In this document: positions 1-11,120 of the stretch, in pieces
How positions within the stretch are numbered: position 1 is the first letter of the stretch
Layout: every line of letters starts with the position of its first letter
Assembly: GCA_026874595.1 (NCBI GenBank)
Contig: CM049316.1
Coordinates: 9,042,839 to 9,106,838 of the forward strand
From: Sipunculus nudus
Lineage: Eukaryota > Annelida > Sipuncula > Golfingiida > Sipunculidae
Length of the DNA: 64,000 nucleotides
Direction: 5' to 3'
Translations under genes and position numbers: made by a program
The notes under the pieces: generated by a model
Database searches by the model: none
The model's input: only the letters and a program-made list of their open reading frames with translations
Told to the model about the DNA's origin: nothing

Positions 1-3000
1 CTGTTTAACACTACTGATGAAGGCTTGACAGGTCAACATTACCAACATTTTGTGCTGCTTCTTATCCTTCTTTCCAAAACATTTCTCTTACATGTCATGT
101 CACATGCCTGATTCAACTTGAACACAAAATTTCAGGAAACTTTCAGAAACAGTAAACGACAAACCAGATGGGACTGCTCTGAGCTCATTCCCACACTGGT
201 GGCTGTGAGGTACAGTTTTTAGATATGGTACATCATTAATTATAAATTAAAACCACCTTGATTAAGGATAAATTGTAACTTGTGTAACTTGATTCAGGAT
301 CCATGTGTAACTTGTGAGTGAGAAATTTGCATCATGGACTATAAAAACATGCAAAGGTTATCTGATTGGTCAATATGAATCTTCAACAATTCTTGATTCA
401 TAAACAACCACAAGGTTCAATAAGTGTGACCTTCTAAAGCAAAGAGTTGGTTTAATTAAATGATTATTAAATATCCACTGAAGTTCAAAATGCTCTGTTG
501 TAAAGAATAAGAATAAGGCAGAAGTCCAGATGGTAACAAAAGACACCTACAGCAACAGACAGCCATTTTAAGAAAAGGCACTCACTTACACTATTATAGT
601 TACACATAAAGTACAGCAGATTCTATAAACTACAAACTTTATTTATTTTACATGGATTATATAAAAAGTTATTATAAATAATCTCTCCATGGCTCAGGTG
701 ATGGCTTTCATTAGAGTCCCTAGGTGGAGGACACTACAGAACTTGGAGAAAACCACCTGCCTTGGATGAGCCACTACAACCAACTCTCATGGCCACATCC
801 AGGGACCAAACCCAGGTTGGAAGCAAAGAGCTTTTTACCCCTCAACTGTCCAGGCCCCCAAAAAGAGCTGAGATATATATGGCTGTGTATGTCTTTAATT
901 TAAAGGTGTTTACAATTAAAACCCCACATGAGGCTGACTGTGGAAAAGATGTGCCAAGGACGTAGAACCTCAGTTCAAAGGTAAAACATGTCCTGGTCAA
1001 TGTCACGTACTCATGGTCGGCAGAAATAAAATCAGTGTTTTGAGCTGGACAGAAGGTTCATATCCCAGAATTTATGAACAGAGTAGACATAAAATATGTA
1101 CTAACTTAGAGGTACATGCATCTGTACATAGAAAATATTAAGTGGCACGTGATCAAAACCCAGCAACTGAAACTGTCATATGACTTGCCTACCCCGCCTG
1201 TTGGATTATCTATCTGTCAGTTAGTGCATGGCCTTTTCATTTTGAACTTTAAAAGTATCTTACAGATTTGTGACTACACACAGTGCTAATTGTGGGTAGC
1301 AGCATTTAAAGTACAATTTATATCGCAAATCTAAGTCCCAACCCATCCACAGGTCAAAGTCGAAAGTTTAACAGCATTACATACAACTAACAAGTGCTAT
1401 CTGCTTGTGTTCTGGTTTGCTCTATGTTAAATCATGATCTCCATAACCACATCTTGGAAGTTGCGCAATCACTCGCAAAAAACACCTCTCACGTTTGCCT
1501 CATTCAAGGTCAGTGACTGCCCCATTTCCTTCACTTGTTTACTGCGACTGGCAGATTATTTGAGCGATGGGCAGAACCTGCTAAATAAACCTACACCGAT
1601 CATGAATGTGTCCAGATACCTGCACGGCTTGTGACCTGGAGGTAGAGGAGTAAACACAGAATTCTCGTAATCCACATGCACACTGCTTTGTATTACATCA
1701 TCAGCCCCGGAGACCTGAGTGTCCCTCCATGGCCGACGATGACTTGGATCAAATCACTAGTCCATGGTGCCATGAGTGTGGACAATCGGTTAATGCCATC
1801 AGAACTGCCTCCCGTCACCAACAGACTATTACACATGAATGGTTTACTTTGACATGCCAGTAGCACACTACGCAATAGTGTGTAACCAAATAGGGCTGCC
1901 TCTGTGTTTAGTTGCCCTTCAACTTTGACCTTTGGTACTTGAGCCCTGTTTCCCCCTTTCCTATCCAATGCCTGCACACATCACAACTACTAATCCACGG
2001 ACCAGCCAGGTGCGTTGCTGCCACAGTTCTGTACAACTAAATCACACCACCGGCCCAATCTGGCACTGTAATAGGTTGCGGACTGTGTAGTTACAGGGGT
2101 TTTAACTGCATCAACACAAACACTAGTGGAATTCACAATCCTCCTTCAAGGATAGGTGGAGCTTTTTATAATGGGACTATATTTATCATATCATAAGTAA
2201 ACATTTTCCTGTGTTATTTTCGCATATTCCTACAGACGCACCTTGCCATTAGTCAAATGATGCTAAAATTATGAATTTTCAACCAAGCTTATGGTAGCAT
2301 ACAGCAAACAAGTGAGACATGTCTGTATCCACACTATCACCCTCTAAGTATAACTTATCAACTGTCAATAGATCTGTATTCTGTCAATACTTAATAAGCA
2401 TGCACCTGGAATATTTTCAGTTTTTCTCTGTACCTCGTTGAATTCATACAGAACTACAAAGATAATACTACATTAAAACACTGCCATTTTTTTCTGCCTT
2501 TGTGGAACTATTTTTAGTTAACTAGATCAACACCTTAAGCTGTAACAACAATAGTTTAAAAGGGGGCAAAATCCAACCAGACAGTTCAATATTTGCAAAA
2601 TGTCATCCCAATAATTTTTTAATAAGATAATGGACCACTATAGAACATCATGGCTACTTATTAAATACTATTAATGTGAACAGAAGGATCACAACTTAAA
2701 ACAAAGGGGGATTAAAAATGTCAATTTACGCAACTTCAATACATCAGGTTTTCTGGAATTTTTATTGATGGGTTTAGGACCATTTCCCACTTTCCAAGTT
2801 TCATTCCGGCTGTGTATTTCAACATTTTTGTTTCTTGGACTTCACATAGTTTTCATGGAGAGCCTATATGCCATCTTTGTTGTTTGAAATATAGGATTTA
2901 TATAAGCAATGCCTAGTAAATTATTTATGAAAGTAACATTTTCAAAAACAATCACATTCCTGGAATCTCAAGGAATTTCTGGGGGTGTAGGAATCCTGTT

Positions 3001-4906
3001 ACCTGATATCTTTTAAAGTCAAATATTACAAAATAAGAAACACAAAGCAGAATGTGATATGCCATTATGCCACACCAACAAATATGAAAACCTCTTCCTG
3101 GCATGGAACTTAGGGATGTACCAAAACTATTTCCCCCCTCCCCCTTATTTTTTAATTCACCAATGGTCATTCCATTTGATGTGGTAGGCATGATACAGCA
3201 GTTATTGAGATAATATACACACATTGCTGTGACTAAAAAAAATCAATATCTTTCAAATTTAAATTAACTATAAGCACCATATTTAATGAACTTATTTAGA
3301 TGAAACTGGTAATATATAGAAATCAATGTAATAACTCGCACAAAAAAAAATTACTGAACAATACAAAAGTACATTTTTAAATATGTCTTACAATTAAGAG
3401 AAAGAAACTAACACTTCAACAATATTGTAGAGGCATAAAGTACCAAATTACAGTACAAAAGTCCAAAGTGTCAACGAAAAAATGTTCATGTTTATTTAAG
3501 AAATGTTTGCTACATCAATCAACATACTTTTAAAAGTCTATCTCTCCCACACAAAAAAATATTAAGTTAACAACATCAATGATACTTTCACAGTAAAACT
3601 TAACATCTATATGGCAATTTCTTTACTAATCCTAAAATATATTATGGATAACTGAATGAAGAACAACAAACTGAGCAACAACACTAATGGTGAAAATCTT
3701 CAAGAACACAAACCTGGATGATCTGGACATGAGGAAATAGGGAGCACATTTAACTTGCAAAAAAAAGTAAGATTACAGGGTGAATGCTCTGGTTTCTTAG
3801 TCCCAATATCACAGCGTGTAATGTGTGTAGGTAAACATCACAGAGCAACAACACACCCTGCCGTGATGTGATGTAAAGAACACTGGATACAAAGAACTTT
3901 CCGGGTACCACAGTGGAAGAGAGAAATCGGAAGCCTGAAGGTCATACACAAAGACTAAACAAATGATAATGTGTCCAAGACTCAGACAAAATCAACACAA
4001 CCACAGTTCTGATAGGTTATCTGTCACTGAAACCAGACTGGTAAATACAGATTTGCCCTGGTCTTATAGAAATCTTTTCTACCACATTAAAAGACCAACA
4101 TTTTTTAAAAATTCTTTTTTTTACCTTTGCTTTCAAGTTTTCAAGCATGAAATGCTACTGGAACTTAGTTGTCTTAACTAAATGCAAAGTCTATTATGAG
4201 TAACAAACTTATCATGTACAGAGCAACATCACCTTTTTTCTGAGAATTTTTTATTAAATTCCTTGTGAATGTTTTCCCCTGAAAGAATACAATTTACAAT
4301 AATGTCAGTGAATAAAATATTTTTTTATGGTAAGGTACACTCATGCACATGCCCTTTTACAAATGGGCACACACATTAATTTAAAAGTGCACAAATACAG
4401 TATCATCATTACAGCTCCCAAGGATTTTATTCCAATGAAGTAAATAATAAGTTGAGGGCTCATATACTGAGTCATAACTGGAACATATCCTGAATAAATA
4501 TCCTTTAAAGAATAGGTCCGACCATTGGATCATATGTGCACTGTAAGATGTGTACATTTATGTACAGTCTTGCAGATCTGTCACCATGCAGTGCACAGTG
4601 CACCATGCAGTGATACCATGGGTGCACAAACTCTTCAGGTGCATTTAGGCGCACAGTATTTTAAACATAGCAGGCTGCCAATGTGCATCTTCTGTTAAAA
4701 ACTGGGTACTGTAGATGTCAAAGGGACCATTACTTGATTATCCTTGCACAAATATCAATGAAAGTTATTGAAAAGATATTAAACAGGTACAGATCTACCC
4801 AAACCACATAAAACAAGAGTCCTAGTCAGATTACACACAGTACTCTCTTTCTGAAAGTTACATTAGGAAAAACTTAATTATTTCTCTAAATGATTATGGT
4901 TAAGCA
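1..4906. other. AT-rich region without a recognised gene
   Basis: No gene recognised. A patch at 740-870 (anchor GGGACCAAACCC followed by CCCCTCAACTGTCCAGG) resembles the reverse of a degraded tRNA-derived SINE head (B-box then A-box), at low confidence. 1693-1971 is open on both strands and is listed separately. 2200-4900 shows only simple AT-rich sequence. Confidence 0.5.
1693..1971 (-). CDS. Weak candidate terminal exon (minus strand), unknown product
   Basis: Open for 92 codons from a possible acceptor (GATGTGTGCAG on the minus strand) to a TAA. The predicted peptide has mixed composition with a hydrophobic stretch (LFGYTLLRSVLLA) and a Gly-rich tail, and I do not recognise it. The same DNA also carries a 44-codon plus-strand frame (1729-1863) with a good start context (CTCCATGG), beginning MADDDLDQI and containing WCHECG. 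Frames of this length arise by chance in 64 kb, so neither strand is established. It is worth listing only because base composition is exon-like here and other minus-strand candidates lie nearby. Confidence 0.15.
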   Translation of the reverse strand, partial: ALDRKGGNRAQVPKVKVEGQLNTEAALFGYTLLRSVLLACQSKPFMCNSLLVTGGSSDGINRLSTLMAPWTSDLIQVIVGHGGTLRSPGLMM

Positions 4907-5181
4907 AGGCCCAACATTAATTTACGAAAGTACTTGCCTGACTGGCAAGTAACGTCTAGCTTTTACTTGCCCTTTATGAATTTTTACTTGCCCTATAAAT
5001 ATTACTGATTGTATTCAAGAACACAATGATCCTTTTTCAATCATTTACTTGGGTAAAGAATTATGTTGGACCCACTTGCCCAGTCAGGCAAGTAGGAGGC
5101 AACTTCAAGTTGCCCTTCCACTATTCTCTGGAACTTTCACTTGCCCCAGGCAAGCGGTTTCACTGTAAATGTCCAGCCCTG
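4907..5181. mobile_element. MITE-like element with CTTGCC-rich inverted ends
   Basis: 275 bp with imperfect terminal inverted repeats. The left end reads AGGCCCAACATTAATTTAC, and the right end in reverse reads AGGGCTGGACATTTACAG. Both continue into a palindromic CTTGCCTGACTGGCAAG-type motif. ACTTGCC recurs many times inside in both orientations. There is no coding capacity, so it would be a non-autonomous DNA element. Confidence 0.6.
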
Positions 5182-6073
5182 TAAAGGAAAGGAATGACCA
5201 TCAAACTAATACTTTTAGGTTTCAAATTTTTCTTTCCTCAATAGGTAATATGTTTTTGGGGTAGGCATGGTAGTATTGCTATACCCTGGCTGATGTATAC
5301 TTTACTCTCATTACCAAATCAGTATAAGGGTTGATATGACAGATAAGTGTGTGTGCTGTGCATGGCTTATCTGGCAGAACGTGTTATTTTTACAATTGTT
5401 ATCACTTGTACAATTAGACCTCTCAAAAAGAATGTTGGGGGTAAACCCATGGTTCAGGCAGGTGCTCACACACAACCTCCTCAACCATCTCTCAAAAGCA
5501 ACATCTCAGGCCTGTAATAAGTATGTGTCAGCAACCCACAGTGTTTGAATGTTAAACAGGACTGATTAAGCTTGTACCTTGGGCTGTACCCCCTCCTGCA
5601 TGTAACTAATATTTGTAACAAATGACCAAGGGGTCATGGTACTCAGCCAGTGAACAAACCCTGTCACACTGTGCCCTAAATCAACTGAGAACAGGCTTAC
5701 ATCTGATAGGCTAAACTTAGGTCTGAATCACAATAACATCATTATCTGCAGCACTTTCTTCTCAGCTGCCACTTACTTTTCTGAAGGAGATTTAAAAATC
5801 TGTAAATATGTTTAAATTTAATTTATTTCCACTCATTTATTTATTTAATTATTTTTTTTCAAGTAAATTTTTTAACACATAAGTTCACCTGTATGCTATT
5901 GGATGCCTTTACAAAACTAGAAGAATATTGCCTATGCTGTATTTGCCTCTGCATTTTGACTCCCTACATCTGACCTATGACATCAGAGTATTAGGGTATA
6001 CAAATACAATTTAATTATGATCACCCCATCCTGACAAAGATAAGGTAACCAAACACAAGTCAGCCACACAATA
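5182..6073. other. Intergenic, nothing recognised
   Basis: AT-rich sequence with short homopolymers. No gene, RNA or repeat structure that I can support. Confidence 0.4.
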
Positions 6074-6570
6074 CAATTATGTTTATAGTATACAATTTAT
6101 CCCACAGAAGACAGCTACTAGTAATATCCATCAGTTGTGTTCACCTGACCCCACAGAGGACACACCCCTGCAGTTCTGTTCACCTCAGTCTGCAAAGGTC
6201 AGCTATACTCATACAATTATTTTCAACTTACCCAATAGAAATCTGGAATCCCCTACAGTTCTTGCTCACCCAATCCCACACAGGACAGTCTTCTACAATC
6301 TTGTTCAACCAGCCCCAAAGAAGAAAGCCATACTCCTCCTGTTATGTTCACCCTGACCCACAGAAGGAATCATCACCCTGCAGTTATGTTCACCCCATAT
6401 TACAGAAAACAAGGCTATACTACTACATTTATGTTTACACTGCAGAACAAGACCATACCCCTACAGTTACGTTCACCTCACCTGATAAAGGATAATTTTA
6501 CCCCTACAGTTATACACTGTTTACCTTGCCTTGCAAAGGTCAGTATCACCCTTACAGCAATCCTGTATTT
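6074..6570 (+). repeat. Degenerate minisatellite, about 42-bp period
   Basis: A motif close to CAGTTATGTTCACC recurs at 6074, 6132, 6171, 6214, 6256, 6296, 6339, 6381, 6426, 6464, 6507 and 6555. Spacings are mostly 38-45 bp, averaging about 42. Copies are strongly diverged, so the array is old. Because 42 is a multiple of three, an apparent 138-codon frame runs through it at 6079-6495; I treat that as a by-product. Confidence 0.7.
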
Positions 6571-8568
6571 AATTAACAACACCAGCACTTAAAAAGCTTG
6601 GCCAACCTGTCTGCAAAATGAACAATATTTTTGTATTATTTTACATTACTTGTCTTGTCTGTCCAAAATTGCTGACAATGCTGTTAGCAGGCATTCCTTT
6701 ATATTTAAAAAAAGATAAGCATTGGGTTGGTAGACAGTCTGGCCAAAATACTACCCATCCACAACACAGTCATGCACCATCAGATTGATCAATACAAGGT
6801 CACGTTAAGGATATCTAAACCCAACCGTCTGCTGGGCCAGTTCATGCCCCCATTAGGAGACACAACTAGTCTGGCCTTTGCCCCATCAAATACACTTGTA
6901 ATTCTACCGATGTACACTTGAGCAGTTTAATAATCAGTTTCTGGTTCTTGTCTTGCAAACACCACTGACCCTGGCAGTCATCCAAATGCATTCAGACAAG
7001 ATTTAACACACAAGGAACTTAAATAATCTCTAACATGTGACACACCCTACCTGATCACAGACTGCCGAGTCATTTCATTTATTTACCAAGGTCAAACATG
7101 GAATGTTACAGTCAGGGAACATAAGTCATTTTCACTATAAATCAGCAAACTTAGTTTTTGTCAAATGTCCCTTTTACAAATTTCAAAAGTTGAAAATCAT
7201 TTACATGTATTTTTTTAATGATCAGTAGACCTATGTTTTAGACAAACATTACTGAAGTTTATGCATGGACGAATCAAAATTTCAATCACCAGTAGCAATT
7301 AGCGACTAATAGATGTACAGTTGATCTGTCAAGGACACAAAATGTCTGAAGCCTGCCATGACTAAGAAAGAAGTGTACTAATTGTACTCCAGTATTAACC
7401 GCAAGTCAGACAGAAGTTCCTGGTGACAGTAATAACAGCCGTCTGGCCAGCACTCACATGGTGTATAAATTTAAGTTATGTAGGAGGATTTTTGTAGGAT
7501 AAAAAGTAAACCGCAGCCACCACCTCTGCCAATTTTGCTACGAGTCATACCCACACAGCCTTGTCACGGTAGCCAGCCAAACCACATGAATATATACCAA
7601 TACAACAGAGCCTTGTTCGTTGTCCTGACAGTATCAGGCTGTACATTAACCCCTCTCTGCTGATTCTATCACTTTTTTTACTTTTCATCCGCATGCTATG
7701 AGACACAGTCTGGGTCACATGACAGTTTAGTTCTTCTGACAGGGTATTAAGTAATCACATGTTCACATCCCTGTATTAATCCCATAATTCATCTCCCCAT
7801 ATGATAATGGGCAACATTTTATTACAAAAACAGGATACTATTGTTTAAGCAAAATTCAGAATTAGAATTCAAAATAAAGTTGTTTATAAGCAGCAATTAT
7901 CTCCTGCAGCTTGCACCCTCTATGTATGGGACCAAAAGATATAATCTACACAGGTCCATGGCCACAGTCAACACAGAAGTAGCAATAAAATCTGGGTCAT
8001 GATGACCTAATTTACTATACACTAACAACAGATCTTACACTTACCTTGCACTGTTAAAAAGTATGTTATGCCGTGAACAAAAGGGTAGTAAAAGGTACAT
8101 ATGCCATATTTGAAATGTCTTAAATATATATATTTATAATGTAAATTTGTTAAAAATTAAACTTGAGCATTCATCTGCTGAGATGAGTCCTTCAGGAAGC
8201 TTCAGGGGTACAAATCTGAACCAAGACTAAATTACTGGGACAAAAAGGTACATGTATATCAAATATGTATTGGTTGATTTGTAGATATTCAATGTGGTGA
8301 GGTTTTCAGGACCATTTTTCTTTGTGTATTAAAACAGCCATTAGCAAACTGATCTTGTTTAAGTGTAATAATGAATGCACTAAGAAACAGGGTATAAGTT
8401 TATAAATCTTAAGTGTTATCAGGTAATTGTTTCAGACCTGTTTATATAAAATTAATAGGTTTATGCAGGTCATGAAATAACACTCCTGCATAATCAGTTT
8501 AACCAGACAATGTCTATTTAAACCCTCGAGAGTCAGATGAGAAATTAAGATTACAAGAACAGGGATAG
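6571..8568. other. Region without a recognised gene
   Basis: 6727-6921 is open on the plus strand, and an overlapping minus-strand frame is also open; neither is recognised. A minus-strand donor-like CAAGGTAAGTG lies at about 8039-8049 with no matching exon. Otherwise AT-rich and unstructured. Confidence 0.4.
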
Positions 8569-8759
8569 CCTGGTGTCGGGGTACGGACAAAAGCCCCCCC
8601 CGGACAAAAGCCCCCCCGGTCGAAAGCCCCCCGGACAAAAGCCCCCCCGGTCAAAAGCCCCCTTACCTTAATGATAAAGAGGACAAAAGCCCCCCCCCCC
8701 CCCCAAAAAAATGTTTTTTTTTAAATAACTATTAAAGGTAACTTTGAGTCCCTTGAAGT

Positions 8760-9038
8760 AATGAATCCACTCCTTCAATAATTATTCAGGTGAAACAGGT
8801 CGTGTAAAACTGTCCCATGGGAGTGGTTTCCTAATTAACAGATAATTGAGACCATTTATGTTGTTATTAGTATCAGTTTTAGTCCCTAAGTCTTGAATAA
8901 CAATTTACTAGTATGGGTCAGGTGATTATGTAAAGTATAGATTGATATTACTATTGTTAACTATAAGATATATTGTAAGTATGAATTTTGAATGTAATTA
9001 AATAATTATATGAGATAACACACATTGTTTGTATTTAC

Positions 9039-9045
<7 letters not shown>
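8760..9045 (+). repeat. Internal direct duplication, copy 1
   Basis: From CCACTCCTTCAATAAT through GGGTCAGGTGATTATG to the start of a TA run. It is nearly identical to 9496-9785, with an offset of 735 bp, and lies wholly inside the element at 8578-9937. Confidence 0.85.

Positions 9046-9090
<45 letters not shown>
9041..9090. repeat. (TA)25 microsatellite
   Basis: Uninterrupted TA dinucleotides for 50 bp, directly after duplication copy 1. Confidence 0.95.
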
Positions 9091-9093
<3 letters not shown>

Positions 9094-9349
9094 TCTCACT
9101 TGAATTGGGAGTTAAAAATTGGGAGCTAAAATTAGTTTTATTATATGTATCAATGATATTAATGAAATTGATCCTGTATAGTCATATATCATTATACTGT
9201 GTATAATATAATATATATTTTAAAATATTTTATATGACTACTATATATTAATCATGCATACTTAACAGAATTATATGAGATAATACACATATTATACATA
9301 TATTTACATAGTCTATATATATAATATAATAAGAATATAATATAATATA

Positions 9350-9352
9350 TAC

Positions 9353-9421
<69 letters not shown>

Positions 9422-9430
9422 GAGAGAGAC
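9350..9430. repeat. Compound (TA)n(GA)n microsatellite
   Basis: About 18 bp of TA followed by more than 50 bp of GA repeats with one T interruption near the end. Short Ser-Leu and Ile-Tyr repeat frames across it on the minus strand are artefacts of the dinucleotide. Confidence 0.95.
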
Positions 9431-9495
9431 ACATAGATGGATATAGATATTTCTATATTGGAGGGGGGAGGGGGCTTTGGTCCTAGAGCTTTATA

Positions 9496-9785
9496 ATGAA
9501 GCCACTCCTTCAATAATCATTCAGGTGAAACAGGTCGTGTAAAACTGTCCCATGGGAGTGGTTTCCTCATTAACAGATAATTGAGACCATTTATGTTGTT
9601 ATTAGTCTCAGTTTTAGTACCCTAAGTCTTGAATAACAATTTACTAGTGTGGGTCAGGTAATTATGTAAAGTATAGATTGATATTTCTATTGTTAACTAT
9701 AAGATATATTGTAAGTATGAATTTTGAATTTAATTAAATAATTATATGAAATAACACACATTGTTTGTATTTACATTATATATTC
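9496..9785 (+). repeat. Internal direct duplication, copy 2
   Basis: Second copy of 8760-9045, differing at only a few positions. It is preceded by a GGGGGCTTTGGTCC motif resembling the element's own right end, suggesting that the element duplicated internally or that two related elements recombined. Confidence 0.85.
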
Positions 9786-9946
9786 ATAGATATAGATATA
9801 AATATATTGGAGGGGGGCTTTTGTCCTCTTTATCATTAAGGTAGGGGGGCTTTTGACCGGGGGGGGCTTTTGTCCGGGGGGGCTTAATACCGGGGGGGGG
9901 CTTTTCACCGGGGGGGGGGGGCTTTTGACCTACATCCCCTGGTGTC

Positions 9947-10384
9947 TGAAGTGTTGAGACCTTTCAGGGGACCACAACACTTCTGAGACTTATAAATGTC
10001 AGAAAAATTCAGAAATCATTCTAACAAGTCCAGAGCAGTGATAATAAGGTGAAAAACCTACTGCTTGCCATTGTTAGGTCAACCTTGTATCTCACTTAAT
10101 TTGTACATGCATTTTAAACCAATATAGACTACCATTTTCCAGATGGTACATGCATTTTAAACCAAAAAGACTACCATTTTCCAGATGTATGGTCACTGTA
10201 TGAATGGTATTAGACTAAGATTCCTGTCCAGTCCCTCCTTGACCAGGCCAGCCAATATGCTGACCTCACTGACCCTCTAAGATAGGGGTCTGGGACCCTT
10301 GTGGTCAACTGGAGGGTTACTAGTCCAAGGTCAGCGGTTTCCTGCCTAAACATCAACCAGAGCATCCTTTTATGATTTCATTAC
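9947..10384. other. Region with a short tandem duplication
   Basis: No gene seen. A 43-bp segment starting GTACATGCATTTTAAACC at 10103 is repeated once in tandem at 10146-10187 with few changes. Confidence 0.6.
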
Positions 10385-10582
10385 CTTCCGTTTCTTCTGA
10401 CATTCTGCCAGCCTGCTGCGGTAACCAACCATCCCCTGGCCACTCTGGATGACCCATCACCCCAACAAACCAGGCTATAAGGTCAGAGACCAAAGCTATC
10501 AACCAAGACAAGCTGTCATCCCTGCCGGTGATGGCTGAATGCAATGACAGAATAATACAGGCTCTGTGTCTATACTGATGAC
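10385..10582 (-). CDS. Weak candidate internal exon (minus strand), unknown product
   Basis: 198 nt between a minus-strand acceptor (AATGTAGTTTCAG) and a donor (GGAAG followed by GTAATG), open throughout with symmetric phase (1,1). The peptide has a hydrophobic core (SWLIALVSDLIAWFVGVMG) followed by HPEWPGDGWLP. I do not recognise a family. GC content is above the local background. With so many chance frames in the window the evidence is weak, and no joined reading frame to a neighbour could be established. Confidence 0.2.
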
Positions 10583-10860
10583 CTGAAACTACATTGTATT
10601 CACAGCACATCATCTATCTGGACACTGCCTTAAATCCAGAATGGTCCGAGAATTATAAGTCAGTCATTTTACAACAAATCAGAGATGTCGACAAAAAAAA
10701 AACTGGCTTGTACATAAGGTTATGACAAACAGAATATAGTGTTTGTAATAACAGGGAGCAACTACTAACAACCCTTTTGGGAAACTAAGTTGCCATGGCA
10801 ACATTTTGATAAAGACTACATCAGCTCTAAAGCTGCGACTCTTATACCAATAACAAATGT

Positions 10861-11120
10861 AGGATGTTTCAGACAGACATTCCAGGCTAAGACATTGCGG
10901 ACTAGTACATTCCAGACTAGGACATTTCGGACAGGCCTTTTTGCAAGGTAGGACATTTCAGACAAATCAATATTATTACAAGAAAATGACCTTTCATTAT
11001 TATAATTTTAGTGTAACAATGTATACCCATATGTTTAATGATATAATATTCATTTGCCTCTAAAATATGGGGATTATATGGGGAATGTCCTAGTCCGAAA
11101 TATCTGTGTCTGAAACGTCC
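10861..11120. mobile_element. MITE-like element with inverted ends
   Basis: The left end GGATGTTTCAGACAGACATT matches the right end in reverse, GGACGTTTCAGACACAGAT. Both continue into repeated GGACTAGGACATTTCGGAC-type motifs. About 260 bp, no coding capacity, AT-rich interior. Confidence 0.6.

Larger units (their letters stand above)
8578..9937. mobile_element. 1.36-kb element with G/C-run inverted terminal repeats
   Basis: The left end (8578-8705) is a string of short subrepeats of the form GGACAAAAGCCCCCC and GGTCAAAAGCCCCC. The right end (9809-9937) is the inverse (GGGGGGCTTTTGTCC and GGGGGGCTTTTGACC). A stretch of about 35 bp including TTAATGATAAAGAGGAC at 8663-8696 recurs exactly inverted at 9812-9849. 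The outer bases are GGGGTACGG on the left and GGGGATGTAGG in reverse on the right. CCTGGTGTC flanks both sides (8569-8577 and 9938-9946), a likely 7-9 bp target duplication. No transposase is encoded, so it is non-autonomous. The superfamily is uncertain; Mutator-like or hAT-like would fit the duplication length. Confidence 0.75.

Noticed and set aside
6727-6921. 64-codon plus-strand frame
   Set aside because: The opposite strand is also open over most of it and no splice or start evidence favours either.
9252-9513. Ser-Leu and Ile-Tyr repeat frames
   Set aside because: Translations of GA and TA dinucleotide runs.
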